Assembly: GCA_014904845.1 (NCBI GenBank)
Contig: MU119525.1
Span: 1-55,996 of the forward strand
Direction: 5' to 3'
Source of the DNA: Acephala macrosclerotiorum
Taxonomy: Eukaryota; Ascomycota; Leotiomycetes; Helotiales; Mollisiaceae
DNA: 55,996 nucleotides
The notes under the pieces are model-generated. The model was not told the origin of the DNA and did not search any database. It worked only from the letters and a program-made list of their open reading frames with translations. Each line of letters starts with the position of its first letter. Position 1 is the first letter of the stretch. Made by a program: the position numbers and the translations under genes. Below are positions 36,343-48,089 of the stretch, in pieces.

Positions 36343-39300
36343 CAGCGTGACCAAAATTAATCAAGTGACTCAATTATATTCTGAATATCTTGAATAGAAT
36401 AGAATAGAATTAGATTCGTTCAAATCGTAAAATTCTAGAATATATATTCTAAAATATTTAGAATATTCTTGAATATCACGTGAAATCCACGTACTATAAA
36501 TTGAATATATAAAAACATAACTAATAATATATACTAATTAAAAAGTCTTTTTACTATTTTATTCTTTGATTAAATCTTTATATTTCTATAAAAAAACTAA
36601 ATACAAATATCGATTAATTAAATTATAAAAATATTTTTAGTATTCTCTTTAATTTTTTTTATATTTTTTTCGTTTTTTTCTTTAATAATTCTTCAATTTT
36701 TAAGACCAATTATCTTTTCAAAAATAGTTTTAGAAAATCTATTTCGATTTTTATTAATAATTAAAATTCTTTGAAAAAAGAATCGTTCGAAAAAAATCGA
36801 AATAATTAAAATTTGAAAATATTTTCGAGTTATTTGAAATAATATAAAATATTTATTTTTATTTATAAATTATTAATTAAGAGATTTAATCTATAAACAA
36901 TTAATTACAATTCTATAAAAAAATATTTTAAAAAAATTAATAAATTAATATATAATTATTAAATATTTTAAAAATATTAATATTTAAATTTACGATTTTA
37001 ATAGTTTTTTTTTTTTTTTTTAAATAATTAATAAATTTTTTTTTTTTTTTTTTTTGATTTTCGATATAAATATTTAAATTCTTTATTTATTGAAAAAATA
37101 ATTAAAAATTATTATAATCGATTTATAATTAAAATATAATTAGTAAATTAATTTATAAATAATATAATATTAATATATGCTTATATTTGATAATCGATAT
37201 ATAGTTTATTATAAATATTCGTAGATTGTTCATTAGAAAAATCAATTTCTTGTAATTTTTTTCGTTTAATTCGAGAATTTAATATTAAAACTATATATAA
37301 AATTTTATTTGAATTATTAATATTTCTTGTTTTAAGAAAAAAAAAATTTAATTTAGTAATTTTTTTATTAATTGTATTTGTAAAATTTAAGTCTTATTAA
37401 AATATTAATTAATTATTATATAATAAAAATTTAAAAAATTTAAATTTAATTTTGTTTTAATTTTTTTCAATTTATTATATACTATATATATTTCTAATAT
37501 AAAATAATATATAGTGAAATATTTTTCGATTTGTAATTTCGTAGTAATTTTAATAAATATTTGAAAAATCTTAAAACAATTTTCTAAATATTCAATTTCG
37601 TTTTTAAATAATATTAATTTATTATTTTTAAAAGTTTTAATATTCGACAGATTAATAATTGCATTAATACACTTAATAAAATGTAAATAATTAATCAATA
37701 TATTAATTGTCGAGAATCAATAAGTAATTTGATCTAAAAATAATTTTGTATTTTCTATATTTTGAGTTTTAATTTGATTTCTTAATATTCTTTTATTCTC
37801 TTAAGAATATCGAATATTAATAATTGTTTTTTTAATTTTTTTTTCAAATAAAAAATTCTATAAATAATTAGTATTATACTTTAAAATATTATTTAAAATT
37901 AATTTATTAAATATATTTTCTTATATTTTATTTTCGTTTTTATCGTCGATATTATATTGATTATTATTATTAAGAAAACTATAATCGTTTTTAATAATAG
38001 TCTTTAAAATATTTTGAATAATGAGATTGAAAATATAAACTAAATAAAAAATATTTCTTTGAAATTTAATTTTTCGTTTTAAATAATACTTTATAAACGT
38101 TTTAATAAGTTTATCGTTTAACGAAATATTATCTCTTATAATACTATTAAAAATAATTAGTATTTTTATAAATAAAATAAATATAAATAAATAAAATAAA
38201 ATACTTTGTAATATTATATTTAATATTATATTTTTCGAGATTTAAAGTATTTAATAATACTTTATTCATATAAATATTAAAATGTTTATTTTTTAAATTT
38301 TTTATAGTAAATAAATAAAATTTCAATTCAAAATTTTTATTAATAAAATAACTATAAAATAAATTAATAAATATTTTAAATAAATAAATAATAAAATACT
38401 TATATAGTAATTTCAAAATATGTATTTTAATTAATAATTGTTTAAATATTTAAAATTAAAGAAAAAAAATCGTTTATTTTAATATTATTTTTAAGTTTTT
38501 TTTTTATTTGATTTTATCGTTGTAAATATAAAATAATTAATTCATTTATTAATATTTTTAAATAAATTGCAAGTATTTTTTTATTAAATTATTAGTTTCT
38601 ATAAAATAAAATTAATATTAAATTATTTACTCGTTAAAATAAAATAATAATTCTTTAAACGAAATAAAAAAAAACAATTCGAAAAAATAAATTATTCGAT
38701 ATTAAAAAATTTAATAATAAACTTTTAAATTTATTAATATTAAATTGTTTTTTTTAGTATTTTAAAACGTTTAAAAACTTTTTATTGAGTAAAGATATTT
38801 ATAATACTAATTTAAGAACTAATAGTATCAAATAAATCGTTTAAAATTATTATTAGTATTTTAAAAATTTATTTATTTAAAATAGAATTTACTATTTATA
38901 TTATTGATTAATACTTTTTGCAAAAAATATAATTAATAATTACTTCGATAATAAATTATATAATTGCTTGTAAATTGATTTACTCGTTGATTTTTCTAGA
39001 TTTTATTAAATAATAATTAATATATTATTAAATAAATTTAAAGAGTAATAATTTATTTATAATTTTGATATAAATATTTTATTGTAATAATTCGAAAATT
39101 GTTTGAATTCTCAAAATTCTCTTTAATAGAATTAAGAGTTTTAGAGAATAATTTATATTTCAAAACAGAAAAAACTTATTCAAAAAATTCTAATTCAAAA
39201 TCTGATTAATTTTGAATAAAATTAATTTTAATCGATAAAGTTTAAAGTATTTTAAAAGTATAAAAAGACTTTTGTAAAAAAATTTGAATTTAAACTAATT

Positions 39301-39766
39301 CGTTGATTTAATATAGAATTGTTTATTAATTAAAAAAAGAGAATTATTGAAAAAAATTGAATTAATTTATAGAATATTTAATCTTTTTTTAATATTTTAA
39401 AGTATTTTTTTTAATTAAAAATCAATTATTGATTTATAAGTATCGAAAATTCTATAGTTTTGATTTTTAATTAATTTATTAATAATTAATAAAATTTATA
39501 AGACATAGAATTTTCTCGAAGTAAAGTAATAACAAATGCACTCGCTTTTATTTAAACGAAGAGTCTTGGCCTATTAAAGTCTAACTATCGCTTTAAGCGA
39601 ATTTCTTTACTTATTTAAATTAGACGTTATATAATATTCAAATAAATCGAATATATTCAAAATAAATTGATTTGATTAGAATAAAATTAGAGTTAGAAAT
39701 ATATTCTTTAAATAGAATTTGATTCAAAAGAGTAAATCAAATCAAATCAAATCATTTATCACGCTG
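36343..39766. mobile_element. hAT-superfamily DNA transposon, complete but RIP-mutated
   Basis: The 3,424 bp element starts CAGCGTGA and ends TCACGCTG, perfect 8 bp terminal inverted repeats with weaker similarity further in. It is flanked by a perfect 8 bp direct repeat GCGTCAGT at 36,335-36,342 and 39,767-39,774. An 8 bp target duplication together with termini starting CAG is diagnostic of hAT elements. Subterminal short repeats are present (GAATA units on the left, AAATC units on the right). The interior is AT-rich with the same CpG-retaining decay as the 1-21.5 kb block. Three transposase segments are readable on the minus strand. Confidence 0.93.
36690..38416 (-). pseudogene. hAT transposase remnant
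   Basis: Three colinear minus-strand segments match hAT transposases in the right order. (1) 38,416-38,147: ..FLFTI-like and HFNIYMNKVLLNTLNLEKYN, corresponding to the T-H-F-I-D..LL.L..LEG.HTG region. (2) 37,698-37,405: EIEYLENCFKIFQIFIKITT then LQIEKYFTIYYFI, corresponding to W..LE....L..F...T..LS..KYPT.S.VIP. (3) about 36,803-36,690: ISIFFERFF then NRNRFSKTIFEKIIGLKN and a TGA where Trp is expected. This is the C-terminal dimerisation domain signature (SERxFS...RNRLS..T.E...CLKDW). Stops separate the segments, so it is inactive. The N-terminal zinc finger is not readable. Confidence 0.9.
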
Positions 39767-39910
39767 GCGTCAGTGTTGCCGAATAATATCGTAGCGATAG
39801 CATTTGCGTCGTAGGTCTACATGCCAAGCCATATTGGAACACCATAAACAGCAGCAAGCAGTCTTCTAAATTCTTCTGTCCCAACCTTTCATTTACATCC
39901 ACTGTACACA

Positions 39911-41946
39911 ATGACACCGCCACAATCATTTAGCGAAGCCAACACACTCTGCGATGTTTGTCCAGCCATCTTGCAATCGTACGCTGGAGTTCTGGACGAC
40001 GGAATTGTGGGTGAGGCAACTCAGCTGCTAGATATTAGAGCGAATCAAGGCTGCCGCCTCTGCTTACTCTTCCTCGGAGCGCGAATCGATATGCAAATGC
40101 AAGAACTCTACAAAAAATACGAAGGCCGTGGCAATATCATCGTCAGATATCTCAAACAGAAAAAACGTGCTTCGTACTATGATCTAGATGCAATCCTGTT
40201 GATCGGCTCAAATGATGAGGAGCCCAAAATGATCTTCCGTTCGACACTCGGGTTTCTAAACCCTTCTGGTTTGTATATCATCCGTTTAAGTTAATTCACT
40301 GCTAAGATAGTCTAGAATTGAAGTTTGCTCCAATGGAAAATCTGAACGAGAATGCAACTGCATCAGCAGAGAGTTTGGGACTTGCAAATAGATGGATTAA
40401 AGAGTGCCAATCTAGCCATAATTGTCATCGACGAAAAACGACTAGGACATTTTGCCCAACACGCTTAATTGACGTTGGAAACACTGCAGTGAACACAGTC
40501 CGCCTTTGCATGGGGAAAGACTTGCCACCCGGTACCAGCTATTTCACCCTTAGCCATTGCTGGGGGAAGACACCGATGCCTGAAAGACTACTGGAGAATA
40601 ATTTACAATCGAGATTCGCGCTGGTAAATTACGACAAGCTCCCTCGAAATTTCCAAGACTCTATTCGCATTGTGAGAGGACTTGGCGGTCGTTATATATG
40701 GATAGATTCTCTATGCATTATACAAGATTCCACGGAGGATTGGCAACACGAGTCTGCTCTGATGGGAGAAGTCTACTTGAACGGATATTGTAATCTGTCC
40801 GCAGTAGCGTCGCTCGACAGTTCTATTGGTATGATTTTCAATCGCCAACCCTTGAATATTCTACCCCTCAGAACTAGGCTCAAGGTTGAGCTCGAACATC
40901 AGGAGCAGGATCTTTACCTGTGCGATCCAAAGCTTTGGTACCAGGAGATTGCTAAATCTCCACTCCTAAGTAGGGCATGGGTTTGTCAAGAAAGGCTGCT
41001 CTCAACTTGTAATTTGCATTTTGGGCAAACTCAGATGTTCTGGGAGTGCCCACAACACACGGCATGTGAAACGTTTCCAAACGGAATTCCACCCCAAATA
41101 GAGGGATATGCCGTTGACCCTAAGGTCAAGCTCAAAGGGGCGCAACTACTAAGGCCAACTTTTAATTCCGCCTCCCGTACTTTGGATGATCCTTCGCATC
41201 CACTCATACTCTGGGACTTGGTCGTGGGGCTATACTCGACATGTCAACTGAGCTTTGGGAGCGACAAGCTGGTCGCCATAGGAGGAATGGCCGCGATATC
41301 ACATCAAAACTTTTCCGGGAATTATCTTGCTGGGCTATGGCAAGAATACCTTCCATATCAATTACTGTGGGAAGTGCTTAAATTGGCCGAAGACTCTCAA
41401 CCACCACTTTATCGAGCACCTACATGGTCTTGGGCTGCGGTTGATCATGAATTAATGATGCATGAAACAAATTCATATTGCGTTGCACTCATTGATGTGC
41501 TCGATGCACATATTGATTTAGCCGGATCAAATCGCTACGGCCAGGTAAAAGGGGGTTATATTCAGATGCTTTGCGGGCTGGCGCCGGCTCAAATTGACAA
41601 ATACGGATGGCTCGTTCCTAGTTCCTCAAAGACGGCAATCTTTTGTACATGGGACTACTCGCTTATGCCTGGATCAAAGGATGAAACATTTTATTTGATG
41701 CCTGTGTGCGGTGGAAATTATAGGCATTTGGAGGACTTTGATCGGAAACATCCGCTAACAGGACTTATTATCTCAGAAGCCAAGGACGGTAGTAGCGATT
41801 TTGTCCGTTCTGGAACCTTTGAAATGGATGATGACGATGTAGGAGATATCACAAAATGCTGTCAGCTCTTCGCCAACGATATAATTAGCTCTAGGAAAGG
41901 ATTGTTAAGTGATGGCAAGGGGAAGTTTATAATTAGAATCATATAG
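39911..41946 (+). CDS. HET-domain protein 1, 2 exons
   Basis: Exons 39911-40268 and 40316-41946, with a 47 nt intron (GTTTGT..TCTAG), give 662 aa. The N-terminus has a Cys-pair segment (LCDVC, GCRLCLLF) usual in this family. The HET domain follows with its three blocks: YFTLSHCWG (198-203 for LSHCWG), RYIWIDSLCIIQDS (about 246-258) and DWQHESALMGEVY. Further conserved segments are SRAWVCQERLLS, FWECPQ, YRAPTWSWA and DKLVAIGGMA. HET proteins act in non-self recognition at hyphal fusion, often triggering cell death, but which recognition system this belongs to cannot be told. The frame is intact. The RIP-damaged hAT element ends 144 bp upstream of the ATG, so the promoter must be very short or partly transposon-derived. 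Confidence 0.93.
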
Positions 41947-42159
41947 ATTTATTCACACGCCTGGTTCTCTCCAAACTTTCGAGCACAATCTTTTCTGATA
42001 TTCCATACTATAAGAAGTCCCCAGCTTCAGTTCCTCTTGGAAACTTGACAAGTTGAGCATCAACTGCACTTGGTCCTTCTTATGTTCGATCAAAAGCGCC
42101 TAAGAGCGATTGACTCGAAGGGAGGTTTGCTATTGATATTGTTTCGTAATGCAAGTATT

Positions 42160-42600
42160 AATTAAAGCGGTTTACCAGAGGTTTCGAGAGGATTCCAATA
42201 ACATTTTCGTCACAGTCCTCATCGAATCAATACTCTTGCTTCTCGCCTCCGATAGGGCCGCTCCGAATGCAGCTCTTAATACAGGAGAATAACAAGTAAC
42301 AAAGTCTCGACGGACAACGAAAGGTTGGACGTCGCTTGGTGTTCCAGGATAGAGATTCATAAGTTGGTGCGAGTTCCTATGTATCGTTAGCTGTGCGCTT
42401 TTTCTATGTCCCTGCTTCTCCGGGGTTTCAGAAAGATTGCTTACCAAAGGGTAGGTTCAGATGCAGTCTCCTTTTTGCGACGTTGACTTGCTGATGCTGG
42501 CGATTGAGCCGGGGAGGGCGGCGAGCGTGTTGTATCTGCCACTGTGACTGTCGAGAGGCTCGGGGCGGAAGATGCGCAAGTTGTAATGGATGAAACTTGA
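42160..42600 (-). pseudogene. BTB/POZ gene D, truncated
   Basis: A Ser/Thr/Pro-rich first exon (about 42,600-42,445, ending ..SEPTLW) splices (GTAAGC..CATAG) to 42,376. It continues NSHQLMNLYPGTPSDVQPFV and CYSPVLRAAFGAAL. A frameshift follows (LSEARS.. instead of EG.KQEY). In the shifted frame a TGA at 42,227-42,229 replaces a likely CGA, and similarity ends at ENVIGIL near 42,160. The whole C-terminal half is missing. The exon-1/exon-2 junction (..LW|NSHQL) is the same as in gene G (..LW|DSQKL), so these two are close relatives. Confidence 0.75.
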
Positions 42601-43043
42601 CTAGAATCAGCTTATCAGGTAGATTCTTGGAAAGTAGGTAGAGCGGAGAAGAGGAAGGAGCCGGGTTCTTCGGCTCGCTTGAAGTTATTAGACGAACAGC
42701 GCCGTGTACTGCCGATGTCGAGGGCTTCGGATATTTGGCTTCTTCGCGATGTCCTCGACTTCACAGAACGATTGAGCTGGCTAGGCTAGGCTGAGATTCG
42801 AATGTTGTAAAGAGCATGGGATACCGGCAATCGTTGGTAGGAAACTGCATTGAGAAAGTTCAGGCAAGGCTGAGAGATTGAGAATACTGTCATTGTGTTA
42901 ACATTCGAGATTAGTTCGAGGGAAGAGTTGTTCGAGGCCATCGTATTCATACTCACATCAATCATAATCCATCCACTGCTCCCAAACTCCAAGGCCAATC
43001 CTGCAAATCAACGACGAAAGCCAAACCACAATCATACACTCGC
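42601..43043. other. Intergenic, no recognisable gene
   Basis: This is the spacer between BTB D and the stop codon of BTB E. Short frames exist on both strands, but none has family features. It may contain the lost 5' end of BTB D. Confidence 0.5.
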
Positions 43044-43808
43044 TCAATCTAAGTCTTCCATAACATCGTCTTCCTCCTCCCCCAGTGGGACCTCATAATC
43101 CTTCATATTCCTATCCTTCGCCCAAGACTCCTTCGTCGCAGTGACCATCGCCATCCCTTGTAACTGTACCAAATCTAGCAACATCTCCTTTGGGAAATGT
43201 TCAGGTCGCTCCTCGAATCTAGACCTCGCCATATTCCACGCACACCAGCTCACGAATAGTCTTCGAAGTGGACTTCCGGGAGCGGTTTTCTCGTAGACGT
43301 AGTTGATGCAGCTGGTGCTGGTAGCTCGAAATCGGTTACGTTGGCGCTCGAGTTCGTGGATGATGGTGTTTTGGAGGGGTGGTATGAGGAGCTTGTCGGC
43401 GAGGACCCAGAGCTCGACTAGCATTTTGTCTGTTAGGGATTTCATTTGGCTTGTGATTTTGCCTATGTCTAATTCCTGGTGATACATCCACTGAGTTCGC
43501 GTCAGTTGTCGTCCATCAAAAAATTCTCATACCCTAGCTCCCTATCCCTCGTGATGGAAGGGGGGGAGGGGAAGGTTTGAAGTGCTACTTACATGAATCA
43601 ACAATCTAACAGTCCTCTGCCCAACATCCTCCAACTTATAAGTCTGCGTCTCACCCTCGGTGAACTTGGAATTGAACGCTGCTTTGAAGACCGGGGAATA
43701 GTGACAGGCGACGTCTTTGTGAATCTTGAGGGGTTTTGCAGATTCGTCTTCGGCCGCGAAGAGGGTCACGATGTCTTCAGGGTCCCTGATTATTGCCAAT
43801 TCAGCCAT
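43044..43808 (-). CDS. BTB/POZ domain protein E, 2 exons, intact
   Basis: Exons 43808-43593 and 43490-43044, with a 102 nt intron (GTAAGT..CTCAG), give 220 aa. The BTB core is in exon 1: DIVTLFAAED, HKDVACHYSPVFKAAF, EGETQTYKLEDV and RLLIH. Exon 2 continues WMYHQELD, LVELWVLADKLLIPPLQNTI, CINYVYEKTAPGSPLRRLFV, FPKEMLLDLV, and ends acidic (GEEEDDVMEDLD). No nuclear signal or second domain is seen, which is typical of this short fungal BTB family. By analogy it may dimerise or act as an adaptor, but nothing specific is established. It is one of only two intact BTB genes among the seven here. Confidence 0.92.
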
Positions 43809-45026
43809 TGCGAGAGATTGAAATCTGTTTCATATGGGGTCCGGATGGGGCTTGAGGTTGTTGAGTGAAGAAATGTGGGTGAGAGGGGTGAGGTCGTTGA
43901 GGTGGAGTGAATGCAACGAAGATGGCACGTGAAGAATGAGGACCGAGGGGTGAATTGAATGGAACTGAGACATACCATCGCTTCAAAGGTGTGATCTTCT
44001 TCTCCGTCCTATTCGGCGGTCTCTCGCTAGCTGAAGAAGCCATGTTGAACGTCTGCTTCGCTCGTTGCTCGCGCGTACGATGCTCAAGTCCTTATTTGAG
44101 GTCTCGCGAGCTCGATATCAGTCGAGGACCACGAGTAGAAATCTATTCGAGAGGTGAATTGAAGTTAACCGACAATAGAAGGCCAAAGTTGACGTTTGTT
44201 TGGTCCCCCTGGCACGAATTCCCGTGACTCGTAATCTTTAAGCTATTTGACGTGTAATAGCGCAAATGACCCCAACTGAATGGAAGGTATTGTAGACCAG
44301 CAGCAAAGACTGTTCTTTCGTGATGCTCTTACAAGGAGCACTTTGAGGTTCTGCAGTGTCGAAATGATAGAGAAGCTAGAGTCCGAGATGATGAAAGAGC
44401 CTCGTTGATGGAAGAAGGTGCGATGTTGGGAGGCTGGAGCTAAAAAATGCCCCTCGGTTCACCCGATGAAACGCCGTCGCTTGCTGCTGATAGGGGCGAG
44501 GACATCATCAGCTTCAGTGAAAGCGGCACTAGCATGGAAAAGTTGTATAATATCTAACATCTTTTGAGCACTTTTAAAAGAGAAACATATTGTGTTAGAA
44601 TTAGTCACAGTCGAGACATTCTGCTATTGGAGGTGGGGACATCTCCATTGGGAAAGTGAGCAGTATAATACTTCCCCCTTTTTTTTTTGAGAATATTTGG
44701 AAGGGGAATATCTTATTTTACAATTAGTCGAAGTTGGGGCATTACAAATAAATTCGAAAACGTATTGAGGTGGGGCGGAATTCCCACCCCGCTTTCTAAA
44801 TATCTTGCGATATTGAACACGGTTTCAGGACTTTCAAAAGGGAGTATGCGCATTTCAAAATCTAATGAACATCGGACATTGGAGTGAATATCAGGTTGAG
44901 AGCTTTTGCTCTGCTCCACCCTTAAAAACATCAAGTTCGGACACGAGTTCCGAACTTTGAAAAGTAATATACGCATGTTCAAATCGACAATTCTCGCCGC
45001 AAACCACCTAAGCCACGATCTGACAT
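43809..45026. other. Intergenic 1.2 kb with degenerate duplicated segments
   Basis: No gene is recognisable. Two pairs of similar segments occur. One pair is about 44,565-44,665 and 44,685-44,795 (TTTTGAG..., AATTAGTC..., GGTGGGG). The other is 44,829-44,865 and 44,953-44,989 (ACTTT.AAAAG..TAT.CGCAT.TTCAAA). They look like old local duplications, possibly of a small transposon. Confidence 0.4.
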
Positions 45027-46312
45027 TCACGCCCCGGACTTTGAAGACCCCGCCTCACCCACCACCCCAACATCCCTCACCTTTCCCTTCCCTTTCCCAT
45101 CCTCCACTCCCTCAGTCTTAACCTCAAAATAATACTTCCGCTCCAAAACCAACCCTCCTCCGGAAACCCCCCACGTACACCCCGCCATCCCCGCATTCCA
45201 CTCCAACTTCTTCACCACATCTACCAACACCTCCTTTGGTAAATCTTCCAACTCAACCTTTCCGTCTCTCTCCTCGAGTCGGGATACTATGATATGATCC
45301 AACATCAACAATCTCAGGGGACTGCCTCCACATCCACCCTTCTTTCTACCCCAACTTCCCCCATAACTGGTATTAGAAGAATTAAAATCACCGTAAGCGT
45401 GACGGACGGTTTGCATGTTTTCAATATCAATCGGAGCGGTATTCTCGTACACGTATCCAGCTAACGAAGCTGGAAGTAGTGTACGCCACCTGTTCCGAAT
45501 CTCCTCCAAGATATCGGTGATTTGGTTACAGAGAGTGAGGATCTGGAAACGCTCTGCTAGAACCCATAGATGGACGAGAGATTCTTGGCGAATAGCGAGT
45601 TTCTCAAGGAGAGGGGCGAGGCCGCCGCGGGTGTAGCGTTTGCGTTGTTCTTCGAGTGGGGCGAAGGGAGGGAATTTTCCTTTATAGCTGTCACTCACTC
45701 ACATATCAGCATCAATTTTGTCAAGTGTACCGGATAGGAGAGTGCTAAGGGAAGGGAAAGGAGGGTGTGGGTGAGGGAAGGGGGACAAACAGCCATTGCA
45801 TCAATAACTCAAACTCCTGCTGTCCAACATCATCGAGCTTGTAAACCTTCGTCTTAGCTTCCTCGAAGGAGCCTGTAAACGCAGCGCGCAGGACTGGAGA
45901 GTGAAGACAAGCGACTTCCTCATGGACCACGAAACTCTTTTCTCCCTCGCCGGTGCTGATGATGAAGGTGACGATTTGGTTAGGGTTGCTGGGTCTTACC
46001 ATGTTAGTTATTACCCTGGATCTCGATCTCAATCTGGATGGTATCGTCGTATTGGGATTTTGAGGAGAGGGAAAGCAGATGGGAGACGGGAAAGACATAC
46101 TCGAAGCTCGCAACAACCTCAAATTCAGAAGCAGGAGGCTCGTAAATGTACTCCCTAACCTCTCCAGGCTTCAAACCCAGCGCCTTCTCAACACTCTCGA
46201 TCGAGTAGCGGTACATCGGGTTATCTTTGGGATCGTGTGGCTTGCGAAAATTTTCTCGGAAGTCTTGTAGTAGATTGATGTCTTTCGTGTCGTGATAGTG
46301 GTAGTATGACAT
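45027..46312 (-). CDS. BTB/POZ domain protein F, probably 3 exons, intact
   Basis: Exons 46312-46101, 45988-45791 and 45687-45027 join in phase (introns GTATGT..CCCAG and GTTTGT..GACAG) to 356 aa. Exon 1 supplies a 70-residue N-terminal extension (MSYYHYHDTKDINLL.., ..REYIYEPPASEFEVV) of unknown function. The BTB core is NPNQIVTF..HEEVACLHSPVLRAAFTGSF..LLMQWLY, then LVHLWVLAERFQILTL, AGYVYENTAPI, a Gly-rich insertion (GGSWGRKKGGCGG), SPLRLLMLDH and LPKEVLVDVV. The acidic/Lys tail ends SSKSGA. An alternative start at 46,002 gives a two-exon, 290 aa protein. Both models are frame-consistent. The Gly-rich insertion before SPLR is not seen in the other six copies. Confidence 0.85.
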
Positions 46313-47240
46313 TTTGAGGTGCGGTGCAGCTTGGTCGCGTGATGGTGTGTTGAAGATGGCGAAGATCGAGCGAGGATGGAATGGAGAAGAAGAGAAGGGG
46401 AGGGGTTTATGGACGCGGATCGGAGGCGGTTGAGGGGGTGGATGACGATATACTTTTTAGCGAGGGCGGTTGGGGACAACGTGACGCCTTGCTCTTGCTC
46501 TTGCCTCAAGTTGAATACAAGTCTGGCAATTAATGACAAAAGAGAAGCTTCAAACGATAACTTTTGAGGTGAGAGTAAGGCATTAAGTTGGATACACTTC
46601 TCCATGTCGTCTTTCCTCATTCACTGCAATCGCAAACTGCTACCATTATGAAGACAATCTCTGAGAAACTATGCGTGATTGGCACCGGGAATTTTAAGGG
46701 CCAACAAAACTACTCCTGATGTTTGAATATGGCATAAACATTACGAAAGTGTATAGTAGGTTTCAGAAGAGATATAAACTTCTTCCATCTCAACGGATCT
46801 TCAAGAGATAGCAATCACAGGCAAGAGCAATGCATCAAAACGAGTATGTGTTCACTGCACTGAATTGGTATCTCTCGATCAGCCATTGGATAGCTCAACT
46901 ACAGCTACATGTGTTGTTTGAATTCCCTTTGCAGTATTCCCATAAGCCTACCGCCAAAACCATGGTAGAACGTATCAACATAGAAAGAAACTCATCATTA
47001 GTCATCAAACCGCCAGCAAATAAGCGCCCGGGCTATCCATTTTGCTACCCTAGCATCAAGTACATCGCCATAAAATCAAGAACTGAACGTCCAGCGTACA
47101 CTCCCATCAAGCCATATGCGAGGCGCTCTGCCTTCATCGCTTCGTAAACGCCATCAAACGCCCTTGTCGTTATCCTTTGTTACTCAATCATGTAGAAATC
47201 AATCTTGCCACTTTCCTTTGATGACCCAAACATCCCACGA
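46313..47240. other. Intergenic, no recognisable gene
   Basis: This lies between BTB F's start and the stop of the next minus-strand gene. Frames such as 46,830-47,147 (plus) show no family features. It probably includes BTB F's promoter and the 3' UTR of the 47,241 gene. Confidence 0.5.
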
Positions 47241-48089
47241 CTAATCCATGTAGAAGTCTCCCTTGAGAATCCGCTCCTGGAAAGCATCAGGCTTCTTGCG
47301 TTCGGGTCTAGCAGGGGCAGGAGCGGGTGCCGGAACAGCGGTAGGAGGGGCGGGCATCTCGGAGATGCTCTTAGCACGCTCATGCATCGGCATTTTTGCA
47401 GGGGATGTGGAGAAGGAGGGTCGCTGACTCTGTGAGACGGAGCTTTCGGCACGAGATCTAAGTTGCTCAGACCAGTTGAAGCCACCACCTTCACCTGGAC
47501 GAGCGGAAAAAGGATTGTCAGAAGCAGTTCTGGGCTTTGATTGCGTGCTTGCCTGTGTCTGAACTTTTGGAGGAGTCACACCTCCTTCTCTTGTACCAGA
47601 GCCAGAGCGAGAACTTCGCGGCCCCGATGGAATTGTGGGTAATTGAGATGTAGTGTATGAGGGAGTTCTACCAGTTGTTCCTGGGCTTCCAGCTCCTCGC
47701 ACGCTTCTCAAAGCTTGTGCACCAAATGAGACCCGGCGGGTGAAGGGTGTCGTGGGTTGGCTGCGACCGGGGCCTTCGTCGTCATCAATAGCATTCTCAT
47801 CAATGGACTCGGACCCAGCGGTCGAGACGCTGCCACGTCGAGCACCAAAGGAGAATGGAGTGCTTTGTGTGGGAGACGTGCCGGAGAGGCCGAGTGTCGT
47901 GATGGACATGCGTCGACGTTGATCGTTTGCAGCGGCTGTGGTGATGGGACCTGGGAACGGAGTAGTCGGCCCACCAGAGGTGCTATTGGATCTGCCGAAG
48001 ATGTTGTTGAAGGTCTGGGTGGTGAAGGAGCCACGTCGGTTTCGGCCGGCAGACTCGTTGGGAGGGGTAGTGTCGCTGTTGGAAGACAT
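47241..48089 (-). CDS. Conserved low-complexity Pezizomycotina protein, unknown function
   Basis: A single exon of 282 aa. It is rich in Ser, Thr, Pro and Arg and probably disordered. Conserved-looking patches include RRRMSITTLGLSGTSPT, ESIDENAIDDDEG, TTPFTRRVSFGAQALR, GGFNWSEQLRSRAE and the C-terminus KKPDAFQERILKGDFYMD. Several RRxS-type sites (RRRMS, RRGS, RRVS) look like basophilic kinase targets. From memory this end motif recurs across filamentous ascomycetes, so it is a housekeeping-type gene rather than an accessory one. I know no assigned function. ATG at 48,089 is followed by MSSNSDTTPP. Confidence 0.85.
   Translation of the reverse strand: MSSNSDTTPPNESAGRNRRGSFTTQTFNNIFGRSNSTSGGPTTPFPGPITTAAANDQRRRMSITTLGLSGTSPTQSTPFSFGARRGSVSTAGSESIDENAIDDDEGPGRSQPTTPFTRRVSFGAQALRSVRGAGSPGTTGRTPSYTTSQLPTIPSGPRSSRSGSGTREGGVTPPKVQTQASTQSKPRTASDNPFSARPGEGGGFNWSEQLRSRAESSVSQSQRPSFSTSPAKMPMHERAKSISEMPAPPTAVPAPAPAPARPERKKPDAFQERILKGDFYMD

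Noticed and set aside
46830..47147. Plus-strand 105-codon open frame
   Set aside because: No domain, unusual composition for a secreted or cytosolic protein, and a position consistent with the 3' flank of the 47,241 gene.
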